Shown in pieces: positions 16,410-25,350 of a stretch of 55,187 nt of DNA. The DNA comes from Deltaproteobacteria bacterium (GTDB taxonomy: Bacteria; Desulfobacterota; Binatia; Binatales; Binataceae). The notes beneath the pieces are model-generated. The model had not been told where the DNA came from, searched no databases, and was given only the letters and a program-made list of their open reading frames with translations. The translations under genes were made by a program, and so were the position numbers. How positions within the stretch are numbered: position 1 is the stretch's first letter; every line of letters begins with the position of its first letter. The DNA is taken from NCBI GenBank assembly GCA_021799495.1, contig JAJZAI010000021.1, positions 1-55,187 of the forward strand. The letters are read 5' to 3'.

Positions 16410-17744
16410 TCACTCTCCAATCGCGAGCAGCGCGTCGATTTCCTCGCTGGTCGGACTTTCGAGCACCTGACGCCACATCAGGAACGCCACCGTCACGCCG
16501 AGAAACAGGTAGAGCAGCGAATACAGCGTGAAGGTGACGTAGAGGCCAGGCATCGGCGTGACCGCATCCGCCGTGCGCATCACGCCATAAATAATCCACG
16601 GCTGGCGTCCGACTTCCGTCACAACCCAACCCGCTTCGACGGCGACAAGGCCGAGCGGCGCGCTAATCGCCAGCGTCCGCATAAACCATATCGATGCGAA
16701 AATTCCGCGCCGGCGCAGCGCCAGCCAGATACCCCAGAGCGCCACAGCGGCCATGGCAAAGCCTGCGCCCACCATGATTTGAAAGGCCAGATGCACAGCG
16801 ATCAGCGGACTCGGCCAGTCGTTTTCTGGAAACGAATCGAGTCCGCGCATCACGGCGTCGGGATTATGGTAGGTCATGATGCTAAGCATCGATGGCAGTT
16901 CGATCGCATAGCGCAGCCGGCGCGCCTTGACGTCTGGGATGCCGCCGATCGCGAGCGGCGCGTGCGGTCCGGTTTGGAACAACCCCTCGAAGGCGGCGAT
17001 CTTGGCCGGCTGGAAGCGCGCGACGGCCCGTGCGGACGCATCGCCGCTGATCGGCTGGAGCAACGCCGCGATCGCGCCAATCGTGAATGCGATCGCGATC
17101 GCGCGGCGATGAAAAAGATTGTCGCGGTCGCGCAGCCACATCGCGGCGTGTATCCCCGCGACAACGAAACCCGTAGCGCAGTAGGCCGCGATTGTCATGT
17201 GGACGGTCTCATGCAGGGCGGCTGGATTCGTCAGCGTCGCGATCGGGTTGATATCTTCCGGACGGCCGTTGACCAGCCTGAAACCGACCGGCGTGTTCAT
17301 CCACGAGTTCACGATCACCACAAAGACGCCGGAGATAACGCCGGAGACAGCGACGATCGCGCCCGCCGCGAGATGGGCCCGCGGCGAAACGCGATCCCAT
17401 CCGTACATGTAGATGCCGAGGAAGATCGCCTCGGTGAAAAACGCGAAGCCTTCCAGCGAAAACGGCATGCCGATAATTGCGCCCGCCCAGCGCATGAAAT
17501 TCGGCCAGAGCAAACCCAGCTCGAATGAAAGCACCGTGCCGGAAACGGCGCCGACCGCGAACATGATCGCCGCGCCGATCGACCATCTTCGCGCCAGCAG
17601 CAGATACACTTCGTCGCCGGTGCGAAGATAACGCCATTCGGCCACGACCATCATCAGCGGCATCGCGATACCGACGCAGGCGAAGACGATGTGGAAGGCG
17701 AGCGACATCGCCATTTGGGAACGGGCTGCAATCAGATGCATCAT
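16410..17744 (-). CDS. cydA: Cytochrome bd ubiquinol oxidase subunit I (short Q-loop type)
   Basis: A 444-residue heme-bearing subunit of the bd oxidase. Conserved residues visible are His18 (axial ligand of heme b595), Glu98 and Glu105 in the proton/heme region (FSLEGFAFFTEAIFLG), His182 (heme b558 ligand in HETVHMT), the Met in FQIMVG, and the GRQPW motif. The quinol loop keeps the Lys and Glu of PAKIAAFEG. With 444 residues it lacks the Q-loop insertion of the E. coli enzyme (522 residues) and belongs to the short-loop, CIO-like class often less sensitive to cyanide. Such oxidases serve microaerobic growth and stress tolerance. ackA lies 48 bases upstream on the same strand. No small CydX-like ORF was seen. 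Confidence 0.95.
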   Translation of the reverse strand: MMHLIAARSQMAMSLAFHIVFACVGIAMPLMMVVAEWRYLRTGDEVYLLLARRWSIGAAIMFAVGAVSGTVLSFELGLLWPNFMRWAGAIIGMPFSLEGFAFFTEAIFLGIYMYGWDRVSPRAHLAAGAIVAVSGVISGVFVVIVNSWMNTPVGFRLVNGRPEDINPIATLTNPAALHETVHMTIAAYCATGFVVAGIHAAMWLRDRDNLFHRRAIAIAFTIGAIAALLQPISGDASARAVARFQPAKIAAFEGLFQTGPHAPLAIGGIPDVKARRLRYAIELPSMLSIMTYHNPDAVMRGLDSFPENDWPSPLIAVHLAFQIMVGAGFAMAAVALWGIWLALRRRGIFASIWFMRTLAISAPLGLVAVEAGWVVTEVGRQPWIIYGVMRTADAVTPMPGLYVTFTLYSLLYLFLGVTVAFLMWRQVLESPTSEEIDALLAIGE

Positions 17745-17792
17745 TTGCTCACCGGAACGTAAAAGAGCGGGCGCGGGACGCAGCCGCCGGAC

Positions 17793-18980
17793 TCAGCCCG
17801 CGTCGCGCAAAAGCCGCTCGGCGGCGCGCGCAATCTGGAGTTCCTCATCCAGCGGCATGACCCATAATTCCACGGCTCCACCGTCCGCGCTGAAACATTT
17901 TTCGCTGCCGTTCGCCGCCGCATTGCGCCGCGCGTCGAAAACTACGCCGAGGGCGTCCAGGCCCGCGCAGATTCGTTCGCGAACAACGATGGAATTCTCG
18001 CCGATTCCGCCGCCGAAAATAATCGCGTCGGCGCGGCCGAGCGCGGCGAGATAGGCGCCGATATATTTGCGCGCGCGGTAGCAGAACATCTCGATCGCCA
18101 GCGCCGCGTCCGCGTTCGCCGCGGCGTCGCGCTCGAGTTCGCGCATGTCGCCGCTCCGCCCCGAGACGCCGCGCAAGCCCGAGTCGTGATTCAGGATTCG
18201 CTCGACCTCGGCCGCCGAAATTTTTTCCGCGCCGGCGAGATAACCCACAATCGCGGGATCTATATCTCCGGAACGCGTCGCCATCATCAGGCCTTCCAGC
18301 GGCGTCAGGCCCATCGACGTATCGACGGAACGTCCGGCTTTAATCGCCGCGATCGAGCATCCGGCGCCGAGCTGCAACGTAATCAAATCGAGATCGCCGG
18401 GCGATTTCCGCACAATTTCCGCGTACCGATCGCGCATCCACGAATGGCCGACGCCATGAAATCCGTAGCGGCGGATAGCGTGGCGATCGGCCAGCACGCG
18501 CGGAATCGCATAATTGCGCGCGTGCGGCGGAAGCGTGCGATGGAACGACGTATCCGCGACGACGATCGACGGCGCCTGCGGAAATCTGGCGCGCACCGCG
18601 TTCAGCGTGTCGATCGCGGGCGGATTATGCAGCGGCGCGAATCGCGACGCCGCTTCGAGCGCCGCGATCACGCCGTCGTCGGCGATCGCCGGACCTTGAA
18701 CGGATGCGCCGCCATGCACGATGCGATGCGCGATCGCGTCAGGCCGCGGCGCGCCGGCATCGCCGAGCCAATCGAGCGCGCGCAGCGCGGCTTCGCGATG
18801 GTTTCCGACGGCGATCGCAGCGTCAAACTTGCGGCCGTCCGCCGTCGCCATTGAGGCGTGCGCGCCGGGGCCAATTTCCTGAAACACTCCGCGCGCCAAT
18901 CGCCGCCGCGCGCCGCCCGCGATTTCGAGCAATTCGAATTTGAGCGAAGAACTGCCGCAGTTGAATACCAGAATTCGCAT
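17793..18980 (-). CDS. ackA: Acetate kinase
   Basis: A 395-residue enzyme of the ASKHA superfamily that interconverts acetyl phosphate plus ADP with acetate plus ATP in the cytoplasm. Signatures are the N-terminal VFNCGSSSLKF, AHRIVHGG (Arg of the active site), the second signature YGFHGVGHSW, LQLGAGCSIAAI and SVDTSMGLTPLEGLMM, and the adenosine site IIFGGGIGENS. The usual HLGNG is LQLGAG here. There is no adjacent phosphotransacetylase gene, so acetyl phosphate must come from elsewhere or from a phosphoketolase. It sits upstream of cydAB on the same strand with a short gap, suggesting low-oxygen coexpression. The acetyl-CoA hydrolase/transferase at 21883 is a second acetate-linked enzyme nearby. 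Confidence 0.94.
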   Translation of the reverse strand: MRILVFNCGSSSLKFELLEIAGGARRRLARGVFQEIGPGAHASMATADGRKFDAAIAVGNHREAALRALDWLGDAGAPRPDAIAHRIVHGGASVQGPAIADDGVIAALEAASRFAPLHNPPAIDTLNAVRARFPQAPSIVVADTSFHRTLPPHARNYAIPRVLADRHAIRRYGFHGVGHSWMRDRYAEIVRKSPGDLDLITLQLGAGCSIAAIKAGRSVDTSMGLTPLEGLMMATRSGDIDPAIVGYLAGAEKISAAEVERILNHDSGLRGVSGRSGDMRELERDAAANADAALAIEMFCYRARKYIGAYLAALGRADAIIFGGGIGENSIVVRERICAGLDALGVVFDARRNAAANGSEKCFSADGGAVELWVMPLDEELQIARAAERLLRDAG

Positions 18981-19059
18981 TGGCCGCGCGCGACTTGCCC
19001 CGATCGCGCTTTGAATACGCTAGCCTTTCGCGGATGCCGAGGCCAATCGCGGCGCAAGC

Positions 19060-20040
19060 TTACGGCAGCAGCACGCTCGAGCCCGTGGTCTGGCGTTCGC
19101 CGAGCGCGCGATGGGCCGCGGCGGCCTCGGCGAGAGGAAATTCGCGCGGCGGCGCCAGCTTGATTACGCCGCGTCCGATCGCGTCGAACAGCGCCTGCGC
19201 GCGTTCGACCAGATCCTCGCGCCGCGCGGTGTACGACCACAGCGTCGGCCGCGTAAGGTACAGAGACCCCTTGGCGCTGAGCACATTGATGCTGAACGGC
19301 GACACCGTTCCCGACGCCTGTCCGTAACTCACCATCATGCCGCGCGGACTCAGGCAGTCGAGCGATTTCATGAACGTCGCTTCGCCGACCGCGTCGTAAA
19401 CCACCGGGACCATCGCGCCGCCGGTGATTTCCCTGACGCGCGCGACGAAATCCTCGCGGCTGTAAACGATCGTGTGCGCGCATCCGTGCGCCGCGGCGAG
19501 CCGCGCCTTGTCGTCCGTGCCGACCGTGCCGATTACGGTGGCGCCCAGATGCGCCGCCCACTGGCATAGAATCAGGCCGACTCCGCCCGCGGCCGCATGA
19601 ACCAGAATCGTCTCGCCGCGGCGCAACGGCCGCGTCGAATGAATCAGGAAATGCGCGGTCATCCCTTTGAGCATCGCCGCCGCCGCCGTCTTGTCGCCGA
19701 TCGCGTCAGGCAGCTTGACGAGGAAGCGCGCGGGCATCACGCGCGCTTCGGCATACGAGCCGAGCGGCCCGCCGGCATACGCCACGCGATCGCCGACTTT
19801 GACTTCGGCCACGTCCGGGCCGACCGCTTCGACCACGCCGGCGCCTTCGTTGCCCGGCGTGAAAGGCATCGACGGCGCCGGATAGACGCCCTTGCGGAAA
19901 TAGATATCGACGAAATTCAGGCCGATCGCGCGATGACGCACGCGCGCTTCGCCGGCTCCGGGCGCGGGAATTTCGGCCGTCTTGAATTCGAGCACTTCCG
20001 GCTCGCCGGTTTTTGCGACGACGATCGCTCCGCATTTCAT
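19060..20040 (-). CDS. Quinone oxidoreductase-type MDR (zeta-crystallin family)
   Basis: A 326-residue zinc-free medium-chain dehydrogenase/reductase. It has the QOR signature GNEGAGVVEAVGPDVAEVKVGDRVAYAG and the NADPH-binding VHAAAGGVGLILCQWAAHLGATVIGTVG. RHRAIGLNFVDIYFRKGVYP is the usual N-terminal block of NADPH:quinone reductase. These cytoplasmic enzymes reduce quinones or enones with NADPH. It precedes ackA with a 79-base gap on the same strand and may be cotranscribed. The start ATG is preceded by GGAGGAA a few bases upstream. Confidence 0.9.
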   Translation of the reverse strand: MKCGAIVVAKTGEPEVLEFKTAEIPAPGAGEARVRHRAIGLNFVDIYFRKGVYPAPSMPFTPGNEGAGVVEAVGPDVAEVKVGDRVAYAGGPLGSYAEARVMPARFLVKLPDAIGDKTAAAAMLKGMTAHFLIHSTRPLRRGETILVHAAAGGVGLILCQWAAHLGATVIGTVGTDDKARLAAAHGCAHTIVYSREDFVARVREITGGAMVPVVYDAVGEATFMKSLDCLSPRGMMVSYGQASGTVSPFSINVLSAKGSLYLTRPTLWSYTARREDLVERAQALFDAIGRGVIKLAPPREFPLAEAAAAHRALGERQTTGSSVLLP

Positions 20041-20118
20041 CCGAAATTCCTCCGCACGGCTGAATTGCCTTGACGTTAGCCGCGCTTCCCGCGTTCCGGC
20101 AAGCGACGATGCGGTCGA

Positions 20119-21015
20119 TTACCGCATACCGTTCCAGTCGGGCTCGGCCGCTTCGCGCCAGCGCGCCCGAATCGCCTCAAATTCCGCGGCGGGCATCGGG
20201 CCGGATTCGAGCAATCTCGCGTTCTCGGCCCATCGCGATGGCCGCGTCGTGCCGACAATCGCGGTATGCACGCCGGGAGCCGCTAGCGTGAAACGAAGCG
20301 CCGCGCCGACCGCGTCCCCAGCCGCTTTGCGCAGGATCGGATAGTCGAGCTGGCGCAGCCGCCGCCAATAGGGCCGCTCGTATTCCGGTACGCTCCAGCG
20401 ATTTTTGAGCCACGCCGCGTTCGCGATCGGCCGCTTGGCGATCACTCCCATGCCGCGCGCGGCGGCGGCCGGCAGCGCGCGATCGAACGCCTCCTGGTCG
20501 GCGATATTCACGGAAATCTGCAATGTGTCGAACACGCCAAGCTCGATCGCGGCGAGCGCGGCGTCGCCGTCGCCGCTGTAACCGATCGCGCGCGCCACGC
20601 CTTTCTCCCGCATCCGCACCAACGCCGCGATCAATGCGTCGTTGCGCAGCGCGCCCGCGTCACACGAATGGAACTGGAGCAAATCGACGTATTCAGTCCG
20701 CAGCCGCGCGAGGCTCCGCGCGACGCTCATCTCAACCAACTCGGGCGTCCAATCCTCCGCCATCAAGCCCGACGCGTGGCCGCACTTCGTGAACAGGCAA
20801 TATTCGCGCCGCCGATGGCCGACGGCCTTCCCGATCAATTCCTCGCTCACGTCGTAACAGGCGGCGGTGTCGATTACGTTCAGCCCCAAATCGAGGGCGG
20901 CGTTGAGCAGCTTTTCGACCGTGCGCGGAGCGATGTTCTGATAGCCGATTTCGGACGCGCCAAAGCCGAGCACACTTACGATCATTTCGGTTTTGCCGAG
21001 CCGCCGCGTCTCCAT
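20119..21015 (-). CDS. Aldo/keto reductase (second, unrelated subgroup)
   Basis: A 298-residue aldo/keto reductase. The tetrad appears as Asp49 and Tyr54 (VIDTAACYDVS), Lys77 (LFTKCGH) and the His of LLQFHSCDAG. The substrate is not deducible. Start chosen at the internal ATG at 21015 (METRRLGKTEMIVS), the family N-terminus, with a GGGAG-like site upstream; the frame remains open 13 codons further. It differs clearly from the reductase at 10247 (shorter, different loops), so the two are not recent duplicates. It lies 78 bases upstream of the quinone oxidoreductase on the same strand. Confidence 0.9.
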   Translation of the reverse strand: METRRLGKTEMIVSVLGFGASEIGYQNIAPRTVEKLLNAALDLGLNVIDTAACYDVSEELIGKAVGHRRREYCLFTKCGHASGLMAEDWTPELVEMSVARSLARLRTEYVDLLQFHSCDAGALRNDALIAALVRMREKGVARAIGYSGDGDAALAAIELGVFDTLQISVNIADQEAFDRALPAAAARGMGVIAKRPIANAAWLKNRWSVPEYERPYWRRLRQLDYPILRKAAGDAVGAALRFTLAAPGVHTAIVGTTRPSRWAENARLLESGPMPAAEFEAIRARWREAAEPDWNGMR

Positions 21016-21096
21016 GTTTGCCCTTCGCTCCCGCCGGATTCGTTGATAAACCAAGCGTAGCGGGCGCCAGCGCGAACGCCAACCCGCGCCGCGGAA

Positions 21097-21459
21097 TCAT
21101 CGATAGCGATGGAGTTCTTTCGGCAGCGTGAATGCGCCGGCGGAATCGCACGGAAAAGCGACGGCTTCAATCACCGCGTCCGGCTTCAACGCGCCGTAAA
21201 GATGCGGAAAAACTTCGCCGGCGCGCAGATCGCCCTGAGCAACCGGAGATTCGAACCGCAGCGGCGCGTCCAGCCGCGCCTCGTCGATACAGAGCGCCAC
21301 GAGCCCGCGCCGTCCGCGGAACCATCCGTTGGCCGTCGCGACCAGTTGCGCGAGCGTCGAGCAATGGATGAATCCGTCGCCGCGCAGCGATTCCGGCGCA
21401 TATTCACCGACGGCGCGCGCGCTCTCCCACTCCGCCCGTTCCACCAGATGGAAAATCAT
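21097..21459 (-). CDS. DUF952-family protein
   Basis: A 120-residue cytoplasmic protein that matches the DUF952 pattern: IFHLVERAEWESA at the N-terminus, GDGFIHCSTLAQLVATANGWF in the middle, and GEVFPHLYGALKPDAV near the C-terminus. The conserved HCS and FPHLYG motifs are the family hallmark. Its fold is related to ADP-ribosyltransferase-like or RNA 2'-phosphotransferase-like proteins, but no activity is established. It is the first gene of the minus-strand run down to the PPOX gene and lies 81 bases upstream of the aldo/keto reductase. Confidence 0.8.
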   Translation of the reverse strand: MIFHLVERAEWESARAVGEYAPESLRGDGFIHCSTLAQLVATANGWFRGRRGLVALCIDEARLDAPLRFESPVAQGDLRAGEVFPHLYGALKPDAVIEAVAFPCDSAGAFTLPKELHRYR

Positions 21460-21646
21460 CTTTTTCGCCGCCTGGTATTTTATATCCGAGAATCTTTGTG
21501 CATCCCTATTCGCGGGATTGATTCCGCATCCGCATGGCCAGCCGCCGCCCTTCCGCGCTATGACGCGATTTTTCTGGCATTCCAGACGTCATAACGCGAA
21601 AATAATCACATTGGCGCTTGGCTCATCGGCGAAGCGATTACAGACG

Positions 21647-21817
21647 ATGCCGGTAAACGTGGTGAAATCCTATGAGGATGAAATCGCGTGGGAACGCGCC
21701 AAGGAGCGCGCGCGCGAACAATACCACGACGCCACCGGCGCCCGGTTTTACCGAATCGTGATGGCGATCTACAAAAAGATGACGCATTACGACGAACGCC
21801 GCCGCGACGAACGCTGA
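21647..21817 (+). CDS. Small charged protein, 56 residues
   Basis: A short ORF with the look of a real gene: ATG at 21647, highly charged helical sequence (SYEDEIAWERAKERAREQYH, then FYRIVMAIYKKMTHYDE), and a run of Arg at the end. The long frame upstream of this ATG is composed of AT-rich and low-complexity sequence without protein character. No family or function recognised. It is 65 bases upstream of the acetyl-CoA hydrolase/transferase gene on the same strand and could share its transcript. Confidence 0.5.
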   Translation: MPVNVVKSYEDEIAWERAKERAREQYHDATGARFYRIVMAIYKKMTHYDERRRDER

Positions 21818-21882
21818 TGCGCGAATGGCCGCATTCCGCCAACACATTCCACCCAATTCTTCCCTTAATTCCGGATACTTGA

Positions 21883-23193
21883 ATGTTTGAAAGCGAATAT
21901 CGGTCAAAGCTGATGACGGCGGCCGAAGCCGTCAAACTCATTCCCGCCCGCGGCAACTTTTCGATGGGCATGGCGATCAGCGAACCTCCCGCGCTGCTCG
22001 CGGCCCTTGAAGAGCGCGTCAAGCGCGGCGAAATCGAACGCCTCAATTTATACTATTCGCATTCGGTGGCGGCCGCCGCGACGACGATTCTCAAATACGA
22101 ATACCTCGACGCCATCCGGCCGCATCCGTTCTTTCCGACCATAATCGAACGAACGCTCGGCCGCCGCGGCGAACAGGAAGGCCGCCGCGTGATCGAGTAC
22201 ATGCCGGGAAATTTCAGCGCGATGCCGCGCACGCTGGATGCCATCGGAATCGACGCGTTCGTGCTGATGGTCGCGCCGATGGACAAAGGCGGTTTTTTCA
22301 GTTGCGGCACCAACGGCGACTATACGATTCCCGCCGCGCGCTTCGCCAAACGGCTGCTGGTCGAAGTGAATCCGCGGATGCCGCGCGTGTTCGGCGACTC
22401 GGCGGTGCATATTTCGCAGGTCGCCGCGATCGTCGAACACGACAGTCCGCTGTTCAGCGTGCCGATGCGCGAGCCGAACGAGATGGATCGCAAAATCGGC
22501 GGACTTATCGCCGCGATGACTCCGGACCGCGCCACGCTGCAAATCGGCATCGGCGCCGTGCCGAACGCGGTGTGTCTGCAACTCAAGGATCACAAAGACC
22601 TCGGCGTGCATACCGAGCTGATGATGCCGCCGGTGGTCGAGTTGATTCGCGCGGGCGCCATCACCAATCGATGCAAAAACATCAATCGCGGCAAAAACGT
22701 TTATACCCTGGCCGCCGGCGACGAAGCCTTCTACGAATTCCTGAATGACAACTCGAGCATGGAGGCGTATCCGGTCGATTACGTGAACGATCCCGCCGTA
22801 ATCGGCCGCAACGACCGGGTCATTTCGATCAGCGCCTTTCTTGAAGTGGCGCTGGACGGCGCGGTGAACTCCGAGGCGATCGCGGGACGGCAATACAGCG
22901 CGCCGGGCGGCCAGCTCGATTTCGTGCGCGGCGCCCAATGTTCACGCGAGGGAAAATCGATCCTTGCCGCCCACTCCACCGCGAGCGCCGGCAAGATCTC
23001 GCGAATCGTGCCGCGGCTCGGCGGTCCGGTGACCGACCCGCGCGCGGACGTGCAATACGTCGTGACCGAATACGGCGTCGCCGATCTGTTTGGAAAATCG
23101 GTTGCAGAACGGGCCGAAGCGTTAATCGCGATCGCGCATCCGGATTTTCGCGGCGAACTGACGGCGGCCGCGCGCGAGCTGGGGTATTTCTAG
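21883..23193 (+). CDS. Acetyl-CoA hydrolase/transferase-family protein
   Basis: A 436-residue class I CoA transferase of the acetyl-CoA hydrolase / 4-hydroxybutyrate CoA-transferase family. Landmarks are the N-terminal RGNFSMGMAISEPPALLAAL, IGIGAVPNAV, the catalytic Glu in GVHTELMMPPVVEL (about residue 244), GAVNSE near the middle of the C-terminal half, and VVTEYGVADLFGKSV at the end. These enzymes move CoA between acetyl-CoA and short-chain acids. The donor and acceptor are not readable here. The start ATG lacks a strong Shine-Dalgarno site. It is convergent with the antiporter gene, whose stop overlaps its own by a few bases (23190-23193). It complements ackA for acetate metabolism. Confidence 0.88.
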   Translation: MFESEYRSKLMTAAEAVKLIPARGNFSMGMAISEPPALLAALEERVKRGEIERLNLYYSHSVAAAATTILKYEYLDAIRPHPFFPTIIERTLGRRGEQEGRRVIEYMPGNFSAMPRTLDAIGIDAFVLMVAPMDKGGFFSCGTNGDYTIPAARFAKRLLVEVNPRMPRVFGDSAVHISQVAAIVEHDSPLFSVPMREPNEMDRKIGGLIAAMTPDRATLQIGIGAVPNAVCLQLKDHKDLGVHTELMMPPVVELIRAGAITNRCKNINRGKNVYTLAAGDEAFYEFLNDNSSMEAYPVDYVNDPAVIGRNDRVISISAFLEVALDGAVNSEAIAGRQYSAPGGQLDFVRGAQCSREGKSILAAHSTASAGKISRIVPRLGGPVTDPRADVQYVVTEYGVADLFGKSVAERAEALIAIAHPDFRGELTAAARELGYF

Positions 23194-25253
23194 GATCGGA
23201 GCGGCATCGGCGGCGAAGCGTTTGCGCGCGCCGCGAGGATTTCGCGGGCGGACGCGATCGACGCCGCCGCTCCGGCCAGCGCCAGCGTGTCGCCCGCGCG
23301 CAAAATCTCTTCGGATTCCGGAAAGATCACTTCGCCGCCGTCGCGGGAGATCGCGACCACCATCGCGCCGGTCAGCGCGCGCAGATTCAACTCGGCAAGC
23401 GTGCGGCCGATCGCCGGGCTCTCCGGCGGCAGTTGAATCGGAACCAGCGAACCGGCTTCCGGCGTTTGCTCGCCGCCCGATGGAAGCGCCGGCGGCGCGG
23501 CGGTTTTGATATTGGCGAAACGGCGCAACAGCAATTTTGCGGCGGTCGGCAACTGTCCGCGCAAGTCGCGCGCGCTTCGCCAGATCAGGATTCCGAGCGC
23601 GCTTGCCAAAGCGATCAGCACGGCGGCGCCGTCCAGCGGCCGGAGGAAAGGCGCGGTCAGCGCCAGCATCACCGCGATTACGGCGAAAAGGATCGCGATT
23701 TGAAGAATCCGCCCAAGCGCTTCGAGCGCCGGTTCGCCGGCCGCGCCGGTCTCGTCCGTGCGCACCATCCCGCCAGCCAGCGATCGCGCCAAGCCCCGCG
23801 TGCCGCGCAAAATCAGTCCGAACAGCGCCGCCGCGAGACCGAGCGTCATGGCTTTCACCAGCAGATCCGCCGCCCGCAGCGTGACTCCCGCGGCGCTCGC
23901 GATCATCGCCGCGCCGCTTTCGCCGACGAATTCGTAAGCGATGACGATCGCCACGAACGCCGTCATCGCCGATAAAATCAAAAGCTCGAAACGGCGCGCC
24001 CGCGCCGGCGGCGAATGACGCCGCAGGCGCTCCATCCAGGCGTCGTAAATCGCCTGCAGCGCGCCCAGCGGCGCGGGCATGCGCGCGTCGATATATTTTC
24101 CCGCCCGTTCAGCCGCGCGGATCATGAATGGCGTGGAAAAGGTCGTGATCGCCGAAACCGCGATCGCCAGCGAATAAAGAAATTCACGGGTCGCCGCATG
24201 TTGCACGCCGGCGCTTGCGATGATGAACGAAAATTCGCCAATCTGCGCCATCGCCATCCCGGCTTCGACCGAGTTGCGCGTCGAATTCCCGCACAGCAAG
24301 GCGCCGATGCCAACGCCGGCGAATTTCCCGACAATGACCACCGCCACGAGCGCCGCGAGCGCCGGCCAGTACCGCGCCAGATCGGCTGGGTTCAGCATCA
24401 TTCCGACCGAGACGAAAAAAACCGCGCCAAAGATGTCGCGCAACGGCGCCACCAGATGTTCGACGCGCCCGCCCTCGCCCGACTCCGCCACCATCACGCC
24501 CGCCAAAAATGCTCCCAACGCCACCGAATAGCCCGCCATCTCTGCGGCCATCGCGAATGCGAAACAGATGCCCACGGCGACGACGATCAGGGTCTCATCG
24601 CGTTCGAGACGGGCGGCCAAACGAATCGCGCGCGGCGCCAGCAGCATTCCGGCGGCGATCAACACCGCCAGAAACAGCGTCAGCCGGCCCACCGTTTCGA
24701 TCAGCAATCGCGCCGACAATCCCGCTCCGGTCGCGACCGTCGTGAGCACCGTAAGGATAATTACGGCGGCCAGGTCCTCGAACAGCGTGATGCCGAAAAC
24801 CAGTTCGGCAAGCCCCTGATCGACCTTCCGCTCGGCGAAGGCCTTGGCGATGATCGTCGTGCTCGAAATCGACAGGATCGCTCCCGCAAAAACGCTCTCC
24901 AGCGTCGTCCAGCCGAAGGCGAGGCCGACGGCGTAGCCGAGCCAGATGAGCAGTCCGACCTGCACCACGGTGATAAAGCCCGCCGTCGGCGCAAGCCGCA
25001 CCAGCTTGCGCACGCTGAATTCGAGGCCGAGCGCGAACATCAGCAGGATTACGCCAAGCTCCGAAAGCTTGTTGATGCGATCGACGTCCGCGACCAGCGG
25101 AAAGGGCACGTGCGGCCCAACCATCAGGCCCGCCACCAGATATCCGACCACGAGCGGTTGCCGCAGTTTTTGAAAAACGATCGAAACGACGGCGCCGACG
25201 CACAGCGCGAGCGCCAAATCTTCAAGAAAGCTATGCGCGATCAGTGTGGGCAA
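23190..25253 (-). CDS. CPA2 cation:proton antiporter with C-terminal RCK-C (TrkA-C) domain
   Basis: About 687 residues. The N-terminal two-thirds is a Na+/H+ exchanger-like transporter of the KefB/KefC type, with EDLALALCVGAVVSIVF, GYLVAGLMVGPH, LGVILLMFALGLEFSV, ISSTTIIAKAFAERKVDQG, LFEDLAAVIIL and VALGAFLAGVMVAES. The C-terminus is a TrkA-C domain (IGRTLAELNLRALTGAMVVAISRDGG, ILRAGDTLALAGAA). Between them, instead of a Rossmann TrkA-N domain, are about four extra membrane helices and linkers. Function: potassium or sodium export with proton exchange at the inner membrane. I chose the TTG at 25253 because GGAAGGAAA precedes it and because the longer open frame would run through the upstream hydrolase gene. 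Confidence 0.85.
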   Translation of the reverse strand: MPTLIAHSFLEDLALALCVGAVVSIVFQKLRQPLVVGYLVAGLMVGPHVPFPLVADVDRINKLSELGVILLMFALGLEFSVRKLVRLAPTAGFITVVQVGLLIWLGYAVGLAFGWTTLESVFAGAILSISSTTIIAKAFAERKVDQGLAELVFGITLFEDLAAVIILTVLTTVATGAGLSARLLIETVGRLTLFLAVLIAAGMLLAPRAIRLAARLERDETLIVVAVGICFAFAMAAEMAGYSVALGAFLAGVMVAESGEGGRVEHLVAPLRDIFGAVFFVSVGMMLNPADLARYWPALAALVAVVIVGKFAGVGIGALLCGNSTRNSVEAGMAMAQIGEFSFIIASAGVQHAATREFLYSLAIAVSAITTFSTPFMIRAAERAGKYIDARMPAPLGALQAIYDAWMERLRRHSPPARARRFELLILSAMTAFVAIVIAYEFVGESGAAMIASAAGVTLRAADLLVKAMTLGLAAALFGLILRGTRGLARSLAGGMVRTDETGAAGEPALEALGRILQIAILFAVIAVMLALTAPFLRPLDGAAVLIALASALGILIWRSARDLRGQLPTAAKLLLRRFANIKTAAPPALPSGGEQTPEAGSLVPIQLPPESPAIGRTLAELNLRALTGAMVVAISRDGGEVIFPESEEILRAGDTLALAGAAASIASAREILAARANASPPMPLRS

Positions 25254-25350
25254 ACAGTTTCCTTCCGTGGGCGCGGGATTCGATCGAAACGACAGCGCCT
25301 GAAGCCAATCCGGATGACGGCGCGGCCCGCTCCCGGCGGTCGCCGCGCAC

